From: Leptospira broomii serovar Hurstbridge str. 5399
GTDB lineage: Bacteria > Spirochaetota > Leptospiria > Leptospirales > Leptospiraceae
Length of the DNA stretch: 64,000 nt
Assembly: GCF_000243715.2 (NCBI RefSeq)
Contig: NZ_AHMO02000008.1
Location: forward strand, 124,001 to 188,000
Direction of reading: 5' to 3'
Below, piece by piece: positions 30,010 to 39,386 of this stretch (its first letter is position 1; every line of letters begins with the position of its first letter). Below the pieces are notes generated by a model. It searched no databases, was not told the origin of the DNA, and saw only the letters and a list, made by a program, of their open reading frames with translations. The position numbers were made by a program, and so were the translations under genes.

Positions 30010-30495
30010 ATGAATGCAAAAGATTTTATCATAAAACCCGTTTTACCGGAGCATCGGGAAGCGGCGATCGAACTCGTTAATCAGTTCTTCCGATTCATCA
30101 ACAAACTAACGTTAGACGGTATATTTAAAATCCGACCGAGAGCAGCTGCTAAAATGGTGGATGTTTATTTGAAACTACGGGGAACTGAGAAGATCGTTTT
30201 TTTAGGCGGTTTTATAGGAGAAGAGTTGGTTTCCATATTGATTGCTAGAGTCGAAGACAAACCGTATCTTGAAGAGGAAAAAAACCTTTATATCGATCTT
30301 GCCATCACGAAACAAGGAAAACGAAGGTCCGGTTTTATGAAACCTCTTGTAGAAGCCACTTTCGAATGGGCAAAAGCGCAGGGGATCAAAGCGATCGAGT
30401 TACGTGCAATCGCCGAAAACGAAAACGCGGTTGCCTTCTGGAAATCTTTAGGCTTCGATCCTTTCTATATTCGTTTTCGAAAATTAGTCGATTGA
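30010..30495 (+). CDS. GNAT-family N-acetyltransferase
   Basis: The start at ATG 30010 gives a 161-residue protein starting MNAKDFIIKPVLPEHREAAI. The usual GNAT core is present: an acetyl-CoA loop in the region LAITKQGKRRSGFMKPLVEA (Q/R-x-x-G-x-G/A variant) and the C-terminal motif ENENAVAFWKSLGF that ends most GNATs. The upstream frame is open to 29818 but overlaps the divergent lipoprotein gene and has no ribosome-binding site. The acceptor substrate cannot be told. It stands alone between a metzincin lipoprotein and an FMN reductase. Confidence 0.85.
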   Translation: MNAKDFIIKPVLPEHREAAIELVNQFFRFINKLTLDGIFKIRPRAAAKMVDVYLKLRGTEKIVFLGGFIGEELVSILIARVEDKPYLEEEKNLYIDLAITKQGKRRSGFMKPLVEATFEWAKAQGIKAIELRAIAENENAVAFWKSLGFDPFYIRFRKLVD

Positions 30496-30539
30496 TCCGA
30501 CCAAGCTTATCCGAATTTCAAATTTTCCTTTCGGTTTGC

Positions 30540-31100
30540 CTATCCTGATATCTGCTTCTCTCTATTTGCTTCGATTGCAAAACACAATGTTTCCAGAGAT
30601 TTTTTTAAGAGATATGTATATTCGGAATCGGCCAAAATTTCCTTTTCTGTGATATCTTTACCGACCAACGGTATCGTTAGGGAAGCCTCACGGATAACAT
30701 TCGCGGACATTACCTTCATGATTTCCAGAAGCGATTCATAAGCTATGGTGGCACGTTTCGAGGCATTCAAGATTGCAACAGGCTTATCGATGAATTCCCC
30801 GCTCCCTACAACCCAATCTAAAGCATTCTTTAAGACGCCCGTAATTCCGTGAGCGTATTCCGGACTTGCAATTATGATCGCGTTTGCCGATCGCAAGGCG
30901 GACCGATAATCCGAAACACTCTCGGATTCCTGCCCTTCCAAATCAGGATTAAAAAACGGTAGGTTTCCGATTCCTTCGTAAATATCTAGCTGCACGTATT
31001 CCGGCGCCGAACACCTCGCCGCCGAAAGCAGAGCCTTGTTCACAGAACCCGATCGTAAGCTGCCTACAATACCCAGAATTTTCGGAGTCGAACTTGCCAA
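30540..31100 (-). CDS. NADPH-dependent FMN reductase family protein
   Basis: The fold is that of the flavodoxin-like NADPH-dependent FMN/azo/chromate reductases: KILGIVGSLRSGSVNKALL for the FMN phosphate (residues about 6-24), IIIASPEYAHGITGVLKNALDW for the isoalloxazine and a late VAILNASK. A TTG at 31100, preceded by GAAGG at 8 nt, gives a normal 186-residue protein; the frame is open to 31148. It reduces FMN, quinones or metal ions in the cytosol. The specific substrate is not readable. The 350 nt between it and the next gene contain a long dyad. Confidence 0.85.
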   Translation of the reverse strand: MASSTPKILGIVGSLRSGSVNKALLSAARCSAPEYVQLDIYEGIGNLPFFNPDLEGQESESVSDYRSALRSANAIIIASPEYAHGITGVLKNALDWVVGSGEFIDKPVAILNASKRATIAYESLLEIMKVMSANVIREASLTIPLVGKDITEKEILADSEYTYLLKKSLETLCFAIEANREKQISG

Positions 31101-31251
31101 AAAATAGACCTTCGATAGAATAAAAGGCTTCGAATAAAAGCCTCCCAAGCTTGTTAAAAGCTATATTAATATGACATGAATTCGGATTGTTTGTTCGCCC
31201 AAAAAATAAGGTTTAAACGAAGAATTTGGCGGTTTCCCTCAAAGGCATCGC

Positions 31252-31286
31252 TGGCAATGCAAATGCGACTCTCATTTATTGCGCCA
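31252..31286. promoter_or_regulatory. Long imperfect dyad between the FMN reductase and REC-HATPase genes
   Basis: TGGCAATGCAAATG ... CATTTATTGCGCCA forms a near-palindrome with a 2-nt bulge at about 31252-31286, followed by GGGAAAA/TTTTTCC at about 31291-31306. It could be an operator for the divergently read genes or part of a small structured RNA. Nothing else was seen in the spacer 31101-31449, apart from an AAAGGAC ribosome-binding site at its end. Confidence 0.35.
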
Positions 31287-31449
31287 AAAGCGGGAAAATT
31301 TTTCCGTCCTTAAGGAGAATTCTTTCTGGATATTTTTCGATTTTACCATATTCTATATTTTTGATATGTATATCAAGTTTGTATAATTTAACAGAATATG
31401 AACGTCTTTTAAGTTATCTCTTTCGATAGACTCCTCAAAGGACAATAAA

Positions 31450-32730
31450 ATGGACCACACTTCGCGACATTCTGAACAAATCAGCAGATCCAAAATCCAG
31501 GTATTATTGGATGAACCGGTCCTGATCATTGAAGATTCCGAAGAAATCGCTCAGCTTTATTCCTCCTATTGTAAACGGCTCGGGATAGACTGCGAAATCG
31601 CAGAAAACGGAGTCATAGGTTTAGAGAAAGCTAATAAGAAGTCCTACTCCCTATATATTGTGGATTTGATGATGCCTATAATGGACGGAAAAACCTTCGT
31701 TCAAAAATTGAAGGAGATCCAACCGGAGGCTTATATCATAATAGAAACCTCTATCGACGAATCGGAAGAGGTGATCGATATAATGAAGATGGGAGTTGTG
31801 GATTATTTGATTAAGCCTATACTCCCCAATCCTTTTTTTAATTCGATCAAGAAGGCAGCGGAAAAACGTCTAGAATCCAAGACTGAAAAGGAAATAGAAG
31901 GAATCGAAACGCAACAGCTCCGTAATCAATTGGATTGGCTTACGTTTAAGGAATCTCAAAGAAAATCGAGTAGAGAATCGTGGGAAATTTCCTCCTTATA
32001 TTCCTTAAAAACTTCGCTTTCCCAAGGGTCGGGAATCGGCGCGTTAATTACGTTGTTGGACATGCTGAAATTATCACAAAAGGATGCAGGCTCCGAATAT
32101 CTCGTTAATAAAGAAACTTTAGATTTAATTTATATGAATCAACAGGTCGGTAAAAACATACTTTCCGGAATATCCGACCTTCTGGACATAGTGCATAGAG
32201 AGCCGAAATTCATAACCGTAAGAGCATCCGAATTATTACGGCATATAAAAGATAAATCCACTCGTTTATCCCCTATCTTTAAATCCAAAAATGTGACTCT
32301 AAATTTTCCGGAGATTAAAAGCGATCCTCCTTTAGATATCGAACTCGAATCCTTCTCTATGGCTACCGACGAACTACTACTAAATGCCTGCAAGTATTGC
32401 ATTTCCGACACAAGTGTAGACCTCTTTGCAACCGTGGTCCAAGGGTATTTCTGCATTGCCGTAAAAAATATAGTGGAGAAAGTAAGTGCAGGAATCGAAG
32501 AAAAATTCGAGAATCTAGTCGTGCAGCCTTTCTTTCGAGTCCTTCCTCCCGTGGAAGAAGCGGCGGATTTTGAAAGATTCGGATTAGGTTTAGGCTTAAC
32601 CGCCGTAGATTATATTACGCATAAACATAATGGAATGTTCTTCATTCATAACGCTAAGGATCACACTACGAATTCGGTTAGGCTTTCAGTACTTGCGGAA
32701 ATTTTCCTACCTTTGAATCATAAATCGTAA
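31450..32730 (+). CDS. Response-regulator receiver plus histidine-kinase-type ATPase, no H-box
   Basis: Residues 22-130 form a receiver domain: IIEDSEE with the acidic pair, IVDLMMPIMDG with phospho-acceptor Asp72, T100 and Lys122 in DYLIKPI. Residues 140-250 are coiled and helical. Where a HisKA H-box would stand, the sequence reads LYSLKTSLSQGSGIGALITL, with no histidine in the right place. The C-terminal ATPase domain keeps the N-box (DELLLNACKY, Asn312) and the G-rich lid (GLGLGLTAVDYI, about 378-389) but lacks the usual DxGxG aspartate motif. It may be an allosteric sensor or a phosphatase rather than a working kinase. A clear AAAGGAC site sits ahead of the ATG. Confidence 0.8.
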   Translation: MDHTSRHSEQISRSKIQVLLDEPVLIIEDSEEIAQLYSSYCKRLGIDCEIAENGVIGLEKANKKSYSLYIVDLMMPIMDGKTFVQKLKEIQPEAYIIIETSIDESEEVIDIMKMGVVDYLIKPILPNPFFNSIKKAAEKRLESKTEKEIEGIETQQLRNQLDWLTFKESQRKSSRESWEISSLYSLKTSLSQGSGIGALITLLDMLKLSQKDAGSEYLVNKETLDLIYMNQQVGKNILSGISDLLDIVHREPKFITVRASELLRHIKDKSTRLSPIFKSKNVTLNFPEIKSDPPLDIELESFSMATDELLLNACKYCISDTSVDLFATVVQGYFCIAVKNIVEKVSAGIEEKFENLVVQPFFRVLPPVEEAADFERFGLGLGLTAVDYITHKHNGMFFIHNAKDHTTNSVRLSVLAEIFLPLNHKS

Positions 32731-32834
32731 GATCAAACATACGTGCACTTCCAGTCGTATTCTTGTGGAAGGAAGATTCGTAAATATTCCATAATATAAT
32801 TCGGATTCTGCGCGGCGATGTAGGACCGGAGATC

Positions 32835-33413
32835 TTAACCGCTATTCCAATAACTGATCGTTGCTGTGCCTAGACTAGTTCCGACTGGTAATGCTATATT
32901 ATTCGATGCAGAGATACTATGCGAATAGCTACATGTATCGGTGGTATAGCTGATATTATATATGGCAATGCTTATAGAAACGGATCCGTTACTAAAATCT
33001 TGAGGATATTGCACCGCATAAGTGTTCGAGGCGGGGGACACACCCGGAAAACTAAACGAATCCGACATATTCAACGCGTTACAGTTTTTCTGGATTAAAA
33101 TAGTTAGGTTTGTCGAAGCCGCGACCGATGCGGCTACGATCTGGTAGCTGGCCGTATAATTCGATTGCGGCACAGAAATAAGTCCGGACGGCGTATTTGC
33201 AAGTGAGAAGGTCCCGCCATTCGGGCGATTGGAAAGAGACAATCCCAATAAACCTAAAGTAGTGTCCGTTTGGTTCGAACTCTTAGCAACTTTATTTGTC
33301 TCCGACTCGGTAACCAGTAACGCACCGCAGTTGAGAAAAAGGACCGCAAGCAACAGAGCGAAGATTCCAAGATCGCGGCGACTTGACACATTATTCGTTT
33401 TCAAATATTTCAT
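32835..33413 (-). CDS. Small lipoprotein of unknown function
   Basis: The start at ATG 33413 gives MKYLKTNNVSSRRDLGIFAL followed by LLAVLFLNC, a lipobox of the spirochaetal type. The mature part is about 164 residues and rich in Ser, Thr and Asn, with beta-strand-like repeats such as SVSISIAIYNISY. No family was recognised. It is convergent with the REC-HATPase gene and upstream of the hppA terminator hairpins. Confidence 0.6.
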   Translation of the reverse strand: MKYLKTNNVSSRRDLGIFALLLAVLFLNCGALLVTESETNKVAKSSNQTDTTLGLLGLSLSNRPNGGTFSLANTPSGLISVPQSNYTASYQIVAASVAASTNLTILIQKNCNALNMSDSFSFPGVSPASNTYAVQYPQDFSNGSVSISIAIYNISYTTDTCSYSHSISASNNIALPVGTSLGTATISYWNSG

Positions 33414-33559
33414 TTTAATCCCGGGCGATTGCCGCTTACCCGGCTTTAGTGTAGTCTCTAACCGGAAATCGTTCAACCTATTTCTTTTTTTCATTCTATT
33501 TAAGAATTTTCCAACTCCTTAAAATCTGAGCGAACAAATGCAAAAAATATTATGAGACA

Positions 33560-33637
33560 AAAAAGGGGACCAAGTAGGCCCCCTTTTTTATCCCTCGTTC
33601 GAGGGATATCCGTCATTGAACATCCTCGAAAGAGGAT
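33560..33637. terminator. Three consecutive hairpins downstream of hppA
   Basis: First, AAAAAGGGG...GCCCCCTTTTT (33560-33588) is a stem with T-runs both ways. Second, ATCCCTCG-TT-CGAGGGAT (33590-33607) is a tight stem. Third, ATCCTC-GAAA-GAGGAT (33622-33637) has a GNRA tetraloop. The first is a good intrinsic terminator for both the minus-strand hppA gene and any plus-strand read-through. The other two may protect the 3' end of the mRNA. Confidence 0.7.
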
Positions 33638-33652
33638 TCCTTACGAAGATTC

Positions 33653-35767
33653 TTAATGGAAAAGTCTTAATAAGAGTCCGCCTTGCTGAACAAAGAATTC
33701 CGCAAAGACAAGACTAGTAATCGCCATGAGCTTGATAAGGATATTGATCGAAGGTCCGGAAGTATCCTTTAAGGGATCGCCTACGGTATCTCCCACAACG
33801 GCCGCTTTATGCTGATCGGAACCTTTTCCGCCCGCGGCTTTCTCGATATATTTCTTAGCATTATCCCAACCGCCTCCAGAGTTTGCGGAAGAAATTGCAA
33901 GAACCACTCCTGCGACAAGAGCTCCTGCAAGAACTCCCGCAAGAGATTTAATGCCGAAAAGATAGCCAACAACGATAGGCGTTAAAAGAACAAGTAAACC
34001 GGGCAGGATCATTTCGCGGAGAGCGGCTGACGTCGAAATATCGACGCAACGCTTGTAATCCGGCTTGGCCTTACCTTCCATGATTCCGGGTATTTCTCGG
34101 AACTGTTTTCTAACTTCCTCTACCATATCGACCGCGGCCTTACCGACGGACTTCATCGTCATGGCGGTAAAAACGAAAGGTAGCATGGCTCCGAATAATA
34201 AACCGCCGAACACTTCCGCGTTTAAAATATCCAGACCGACCGTGCCGGTTCTCGTAATAAAGGCTGCAAAGAGAGCGAGCGAAGTAAGTGCCGCAGACCC
34301 GATCGCAAATCCTTTACCTATTGCCGCAGTGGTATTACCCGCGGCGTCCAGGGTATCGGTGCGGTCCCTAACTTCTTTGCCTAATTCCGCCATTTCTGCG
34401 ATTCCACCCGCGTTATCCGAAACAGGTCCGTAAGCGTCGATTGTAAGTCCGATCGCGATCGTAGAAATCATTCCAAGCGCTGCAATCGCAATTCCGTACA
34501 TTCCTGCTAAAAGATTCGCGGTTACAATCGTGATTACCAATAAAATTACCGGAATCACCGAGCTTTGGTAACCTAATGCCAGGCCGTATATGATGTTAGT
34601 GGCCGCACCGGTCTTGGAAGCTTCCACGACTTCGCGAACCGGTTTGTAAGAATGAGAAGTGTAGTACTCCGTAATCAGTCCGATAAACATTCCGGAGAAT
34701 AGACCCACGACTAAGGAAACGTAAACATTCCATTTCGTAATCGTTTTACCCGCGATCTCGAAAGAATCGGTCATATAAATATTGGTCACGAAATACATAA
34801 TCGCTGCGACTAGCAGAGTCGAAACCCAAAGCTGAATCTTTAAGACCGTCTCGACATTACCGCCTTCTTTTACACGAGCAATAAACGAAGTTAAAAGAGA
34901 TGCTGGAATTCCGAATGCCGAAATCAACAGAGGATATAAAAGTGCATCTACGTTTCCGGAAAGACCGGCTGCAGTGGCTCCTATCACCAACGCGGCGCAA
35001 GTCGCTTCCGCACAGGAACCGAATAGATCGGCGCCCATTCCTGCTACGTCGCCTACGTTATCGCCGACGTTGTCCGCGATCGTTGCAGGGTTGCGAGGAT
35101 CATCCTCGGGAATTCCTTTCTCGACTTTACCGACAAGATCCGCACCGACGTCGGCTGCCTTTGTATAAATTCCACCGCCGACTCGACCAAAGAGAGCGAC
35201 TGCCGATCCGCCTAGACCGAATCCTGCGAGTGCCTCCATTAGAAAGAGCTTACTGACGTTCGGAAACATACTGGTATACAAAAGGAAAAGGCTGATCATT
35301 CCGAGAACCGCTAGACCGACCAAACCGAAACCCATCACAGCGCCTGAATCGAAAGCGACTCGGAAGGCTTTTGACATGGAAGTTTTTGCCGCCTGGGCCG
35401 TTCTGACATTCCCGGCAGTCGCGATCTTCATCCCGATAAAGCCGGAAAGGCAAGAAATGACCGCTCCGGAAACGAATGCAATGGCCGTAAAAAGCCCGTC
35501 GTTGAAATCAACTGATTCCGGGTTATCTAAAAGAAAGAAGATCAACAAGGCCATAAAGCCGATGAACAGGGAAATAGTTTTATATTCCCGAACCAGGAAG
35601 GCCATAGCGCCTTCAGAAATAGCGGAGGAGATCTCGACCAGTTTTTTGGATTCTTGGTCTTTACCGCCCTCGGTTCCGATGGTAATCCTGGTGACCTTAA
35701 GTGCGTAAATTACGGCGGTCAAAATTGCCAGGACGGCCAAGGACAGAATAATCGTTACCGAATTCAT
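33653..35767 (-). CDS. hppA: Membrane-bound proton/sodium-pumping pyrophosphatase
   Basis: The 704-residue protein has about 16 hydrophobic segments and the conserved motifs [20 protein letters not shown], the [17 protein letters not shown] pyrophosphate site and [19 protein letters not shown] near the end. It uses the energy of pyrophosphate hydrolysis to move H+ or Na+ across the inner membrane. The variable residue pair in [16 protein letters not shown] (alanine where K+-independent forms have lysine) suggests a K+-stimulated type; that is an inference from the known lysine substitution rule. It is divergent from the TPR gene and ends at three hairpins. Confidence 0.93.
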   Translation of the reverse strand: MNSVTIILSLAVLAILTAVIYALKVTRITIGTEGGKDQESKKLVEISSAISEGAMAFLVREYKTISLFIGFMALLIFFLLDNPESVDFNDGLFTAIAFVSGAVISCLSGFIGMKIATAGNVRTAQAAKTSMSKAFRVAFDSGAVMGFGLVGLAVLGMISLFLLYTSMFPNVSKLFLMEALAGFGLGGSAVALFGRVGGGIYTKAADVGADLVGKVEKGIPEDDPRNPATIADNVGDNVGDVAGMGADLFGSCAEATCAALVIGATAAGLSGNVDALLYPLLISAFGIPASLLTSFIARVKEGGNVETVLKIQLWVSTLLVAAIMYFVTNIYMTDSFEIAGKTITKWNVYVSLVVGLFSGMFIGLITEYYTSHSYKPVREVVEASKTGAATNIIYGLALGYQSSVIPVILLVITIVTANLLAGMYGIAIAALGMISTIAIGLTIDAYGPVSDNAGGIAEMAELGKEVRDRTDTLDAAGNTTAAIGKGFAIGSAALTSLALFAAFITRTGTVGLDILNAEVFGGLLFGAMLPFVFTAMTMKSVGKAAVDMVEEVRKQFREIPGIMEGKAKPDYKRCVDISTSAALREMILPGLLVLLTPIVVGYLFGIKSLAGVLAGALVAGVVLAISSANSGGGWDNAKKYIEKAAGGKGSDQHKAAVVGDTVGDPLKDTSGPSINILIKLMAITSLVFAEFFVQQGGLLLRLFH

Positions 35768-35912
35768 TCAGAGAAACCTCTTGTTTTTTTTAAAATGTCC
35801 GATGGTTTAAAAAGATGGGAATGAGCATTTTTTTGGGCACGGCAGATCTTGGTTGCATACGAATGCATTCGACCGTGTATACGAAGCTTACACTCAAGGG
35901 TGGGCTCCGGTA

Positions 35913-37085
35913 ATGCGACGCACATTTTCCATTTGGTTCTTTCTAGTTATTTGCACTATAAAATCCATCCTACCCTTGAATTCAACCTTTTCTTGGGAGG
36001 AGCTCCTGCAACAAGCCGCCGAGGAAGTCCGGAGAGGACGATACGAGCAGGGTTTAGAAAAACTCAGGATTGCGGACGAGACGGGAGAACCGCGAGACTT
36101 TCGCTATTATTGGGTGCTCGGAAAAGCCCAATTAGGTCAAGGGAGTGAATTGGACGCATTGAGGAATTTTAGGTATAGTTTACAGCTCCAGCCGGACCAA
36201 CAACCTCTATTAAGAGAAATGACCGAACTCTACGATAGACTTCGCCTCCCGGATAAGGCGCTGGAAACGGCGAGAGTGATTCTATCTAAGCAACCCGATG
36301 ATGCGGAACTTCGCTATAGGGCGATGATCTGGGCTTCACGAACAGGAAACCTAGAATATTACAAAAATGCACTACGGGAATTAGAAGTCTCTAATCCTTA
36401 CGCTTCCGATGAAAGAGCTCTTTTGGACGAAATTCGTATTTTACAATCCGCTAAAAAGGACGACGATGTCATTACTCGTTGCCGTAAATTTCTCCCGTTT
36501 TTTCCGAAAAATAAGGACCTCCATCGGACCTGCATACTTTCTTATAGAAACAAGGCCCCGAAATTATTCGAAGAAGGATTGATCCAGCGCGCGGTAATTT
36601 TTCGGGACGATCCGGTTTTCCAACATATTCTTTCCATGGAATACTTGGACCAAAAAAGATACGCGGATTCCTGCGCATTGGCAAGACGGGCGCTACTCTT
36701 GGCTTTGCAGCAAAGTCAGTTTCCGGAAAAGGATTATCTCGTTCCGATTCGAAGAATTTATCTCCAAAACGGTTCGGTCAGCGATTTGCTCGCAATGGAT
36801 TTACTGGAAGACGTTCTTTTAAAGAAGAAGAAACTATCCGGGAGCGAATGGGAAACTCTATTGAAGCAAACTAGGTTTAATTGGGAAATATTAAGCTTTG
36901 CGATTTCAGAAATAAATAAATCCGAAAGGACTGACGAGTCAGACAAAGCCGTCTCCGATTTACGGCAAAGGTATTTGTCTCTCAGAGGTCCGGAAAGAGA
37001 AAAGGATTTATCCAGATTCGCCGGTCCTTATTATTTGGACAGTAGCTTTGAGTCATTTTTGGAAAATGCGTCAGTGGGAGAATAA
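35913..37085 (+). CDS. TPR-repeat protein, secreted or membrane-tethered
   Basis: The ATG at 35913 gives MRRTFSIWFFLVICTIKSIL, an N-terminal signal or anchor. At least four TPR-like helix pairs follow: FRYYWVLGKAQLGQGSELDALRNF, LLREMTELYDRLRLPDKALE, AELRYRAMIWASRTGNLE and FQHILSMEYLDQKRYADSCA. The frame is open to 35853, without a better start. The protein has 390 residues and no other domain. It probably acts as a scaffold in the periplasm, but no partner is evident. A 12-bp terminator hairpin follows its stop. Confidence 0.7.
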   Translation: MRRTFSIWFFLVICTIKSILPLNSTFSWEELLQQAAEEVRRGRYEQGLEKLRIADETGEPRDFRYYWVLGKAQLGQGSELDALRNFRYSLQLQPDQQPLLREMTELYDRLRLPDKALETARVILSKQPDDAELRYRAMIWASRTGNLEYYKNALRELEVSNPYASDERALLDEIRILQSAKKDDDVITRCRKFLPFFPKNKDLHRTCILSYRNKAPKLFEEGLIQRAVIFRDDPVFQHILSMEYLDQKRYADSCALARRALLLALQQSQFPEKDYLVPIRRIYLQNGSVSDLLAMDLLEDVLLKKKKLSGSEWETLLKQTRFNWEILSFAISEINKSERTDESDKAVSDLRQRYLSLRGPEREKDLSRFAGPYYLDSSFESFLENASVGE

Positions 37086-37167
37086 CGCGCCGGAAAACTA
37101 ACCTTCCGTTTTTAGTTTAAGTTCCAAATAAATTTTCGATACCCTGGATTGAAATAAAAATCTTAAA

Positions 37168-37210
37168 ATAACGGTTATCGAAGGATCATCGCCCCTTTGA
37201 TAACCGTTAT
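37168..37210. terminator. ATAACGGTTATC/GATAACCGTTAT hairpin
   Basis: A perfect 12-bp inverted repeat (37168-37179 and 37199-37210) around a 19-nt loop, with T-runs on both strands, lies between the convergent TPR gene and TRL-like lipoprotein gene. A good bidirectional terminator. Confidence 0.8.
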
Positions 37211-37214
37211 AGTT

Positions 37215-37556
37215 TTAATTAATTCGGTTTGCCAACGCTGAAAAGCGAGTGCAATAACCTGTTCCAACTAACCCATAGTACCAGGATTCTTCCATCCTAA
37301 GATCGGAAATTCTACTGCCGGCGGCAAGAGCCGTCAATTTCGAATACGCCTCTCCATGCCTGGAATTAATACCGATCGGAATAAATAGAAGGAGTTGAAA
37401 TCCGCAAGATTCCGCCGAGATCGGATAACTGGAAATCGTTTGTCCTTTTGTCGGCGGTTTAGCTGCAGGGGCTTCGGGAATTACAAGCCGAGTCGAATCA
37501 CAGCCGATGAAAAACAAAGCGACTGCCACGCTTATTAGTAACGAATTGTATCTCAT
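37215..37556 (-). CDS. TRL-like small lipoprotein (second of a pair)
   Basis: The ATG at 37556 overlaps the stop of the preceding gene (ATGA) and gives MRYNSLLISVAVALFFIGCD with lipobox FIGC. The mature part (SCGFQLLLFIPIGINSRHG, then AYSKLTALAAGSRISDLRME and ESWYYGLVGTGYCTRFSAL) matches the TRL-domain pattern: A-x-x-A-L...A-G, then a tryptophan-containing strand, with spacing like its neighbour. It is 113 residues. The family is widespread in Leptospira and other spirochaetes, with no known function. Confidence 0.72.
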   Translation of the reverse strand: MRYNSLLISVAVALFFIGCDSTRLVIPEAPAAKPPTKGQTISSYPISAESCGFQLLLFIPIGINSRHGEAYSKLTALAAGSRISDLRMEESWYYGLVGTGYCTRFSALANRIN

Positions 37557-37897
37557 TGTACTGCGTCTCCTGAAATTTTTAGACAACGTAACGTCCCTAA
37601 TAAGATCCATGTCCAGCTTTCCTCGATCGTAATATTCGTAAGAGCTACAGCTCCCGGCGCCTGCATTAGAGCGTTCGAATATGCACGGTCCACTCTTGAA
37701 TTATGCATGATCGGGAGAAAATTATAGGCTGTGAAAGCGAGGCCTAAAAAGCCGCATGCCTCGCCGTTTACTCTCCGAATAACCTTTTCATTTCCCGTTA
37801 ATTTCGGCTGAATCAGCACTTCCCCAGAAGTACACGAAATCGAACCGACAAGGAACGAGAAAAGAACCAATAACAAAATAAAATTTTTCTTTCCCAT
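37553..37897 (-). CDS. TRL-like small lipoprotein (first of a pair)
   Basis: The start at ATG 37897 gives MGKKNFILLLVLFSFLVGSI then SC, a lipobox-like end. The mature part contains ACGFLGLAFTAYNFLPIMHN and NALMQAPGAVALTNITIEES with a conserved Trp pair, matching the downstream protein in order. The two are tandem paralogues, overlap by 4 nt and form an operon. The frame is open to 37912, but the ATG at 37897 gives a normal signal peptide. Confidence 0.7.
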   Translation of the reverse strand: MGKKNFILLLVLFSFLVGSISCTSGEVLIQPKLTGNEKVIRRVNGEACGFLGLAFTAYNFLPIMHNSRVDRAYSNALMQAPGAVALTNITIEESWTWILLGTLRCLKISGDAVQ

Positions 37898-38742
37898 TCG
37901 CCCAAAGGTCATCGGCGACTTATTTTTGAAAGTAAAATTTTAATTTTTGAATATATTAAAACAATATTACTAATTAAATTAATAATAAATATATAAATAA
38001 TATTTTAAAATAGAATATTAAAACTATGTATAGTTTAGATTAAATATCATATACAAGAAAGGCAAAGAGCGAGAGCCTGCAAATTCCGCTGGCACTCCAT
38101 CGCCGCTCGATTACGATTCAGATTATGCGGAAAATCATTCAAATTCCTGCATATTTGATTTAAGGGCCTAAAATTTAAGGTTACAACGCAAGCATCCGTA
38201 TTTGAAATATTAAAATTATCATATAAATTCAAACGAAACTATTTCAGCAATAAACATGAAAACGGGTAATCGACGATTCTTGAACTCAGCAAATTCAGGA
38301 GGTTTCGATTACAAAACAACAATTCAACTCTCTTAATTCATTGATATTCGTTTCCGAATTTTAACGTTACTATAAATAGCAAACTTTATAAAACTTTCGA
38401 ATTCGACAGTAATATATTTATGCTAATAAATTAAAGTATTTTTTAGCATTTTGAATAATTAGAAAATAGAAAAATAAACACCTTTCTCATAAATGAAAAA
38501 GTTATGAGTCCAACGATATGCTTATATCCAATTTTGGGTATAAGCATATCGTAAATTTTACCTCAAAACAAAACGGTTCGTTTAAAAATATAAGAAGAAA
38601 TAACGAATTAAATATTAAAACCGACGATGCATTCGATCGAAACAAATCTATTTATTTGTAAGAAAGGCCAAGGTTAGATCCGGCATGAAATCAATACCTT
38701 TTATTATCTTGACAGGCATTCAAAAAAGATTCCTATGAATCC
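37898..38742. other. AT-rich 845-nt spacer with two hairpins
   Basis: The region is visibly more AT-rich than its surroundings. A minus-strand 61-codon frame at 38047-38232 (four Cys) has no convincing ribosome-binding site or family and is not called. CTCATAA/TTATGAG (38486-38508) and a perfect 13-bp stem CGATATGCTTATA/TATAAGCATATCG (38514-38551) lie close together. TTGACA at 38709-38714 sits just ahead of the next gene. Confidence 0.55.
38514..38551. repeat. Long palindrome
   Basis: CGATATGCTTATA (38514-38526) pairs perfectly with TATAAGCATATCG (38539-38551) over a 12-nt loop that itself is partly self-complementary (TCCAA...TTGGG). It may be a terminator, an operator or a stem in a small RNA. 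It is followed by a T/A-rich stretch. Confidence 0.7.
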
Positions 38743-39312
38743 ATGATTAGATTTTGGATTCGTCCAGTTTCACTTGCAATCATCTCAACTTGTTTCTTTC
38801 TCTTCAATGCCTGTATAGATTATCATCAATTTCCCGAAGAGTTCATCCATAAAGCTCCGGAAAAGTCGGCCAGCAAGAACATTCTATATTATAAAATTGA
38901 GAACGGAACGATTTTCAAAGGGAAAAATCGTCTAAAAGAAATTTTTGCCAAGGATACTCCTTTTTCTGAAACGATATCTACCTCAAATCCCCCGGCAAAA
39001 GGACTATTTATAAGAGTTCAAATCGAGTCCGTTCCCCCAAGCATTCCTGCAATCCTATTCGGTTATTTTTCCATGGCGACTTTAACGATACTTCCTGTCT
39101 GGAGTAGAGAGGACGGTTATGACGTGGAGTTCCAAATTTCGAAAGATGGATCTCCCGTAAAATCATACACGTATCCGATTCGTAGAAAAGTTTTCGTCTG
39201 GATCCTTATGCTTCCGGTCGTTTGGATAAACGGGTCCACTTATAATGAACAGGAAGCTTTTACAGCAATTACGAATAAGTTCTTCGCTGATTCGAAGGAC
39301 TTTCTAAAATAA
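38743..39312 (+). CDS. Lipoprotein of unknown function
   Basis: MIRFWIRPVSLAIISTCFFL followed by FNAC is a lipoprotein signal. The 189-residue protein has a hydrophobic stretch in the middle (LFGYFSMATLTILPVW) and another near RRKVFVWILMLPVVW, which suggests it is partly membrane-embedded or has hydrophobic strands. No family was recognised. A TTGACA 28 nt ahead of the ATG leaves room only for a very short leader, so it could be a leaderless message or have a different start. Two more lipoproteins follow in the same direction. Confidence 0.6.
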   Translation: MIRFWIRPVSLAIISTCFFLFNACIDYHQFPEEFIHKAPEKSASKNILYYKIENGTIFKGKNRLKEIFAKDTPFSETISTSNPPAKGLFIRVQIESVPPSIPAILFGYFSMATLTILPVWSREDGYDVEFQISKDGSPVKSYTYPIRRKVFVWILMLPVVWINGSTYNEQEAFTAITNKFFADSKDFLK

Positions 39313-39386
39313 ATATCAAAACGAATATGTAAGATGTCGGATCGTCTATACAACGTTAACAGACATAGTCTGACAAATCTGAATCC

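Noticed and set aside
38047..38232. 61-codon minus-strand frame with four Cys
   Set aside because: In an AT-rich spacer, no site ahead of the start and no recognisable family; kept only as a possibility in the spacer entry.
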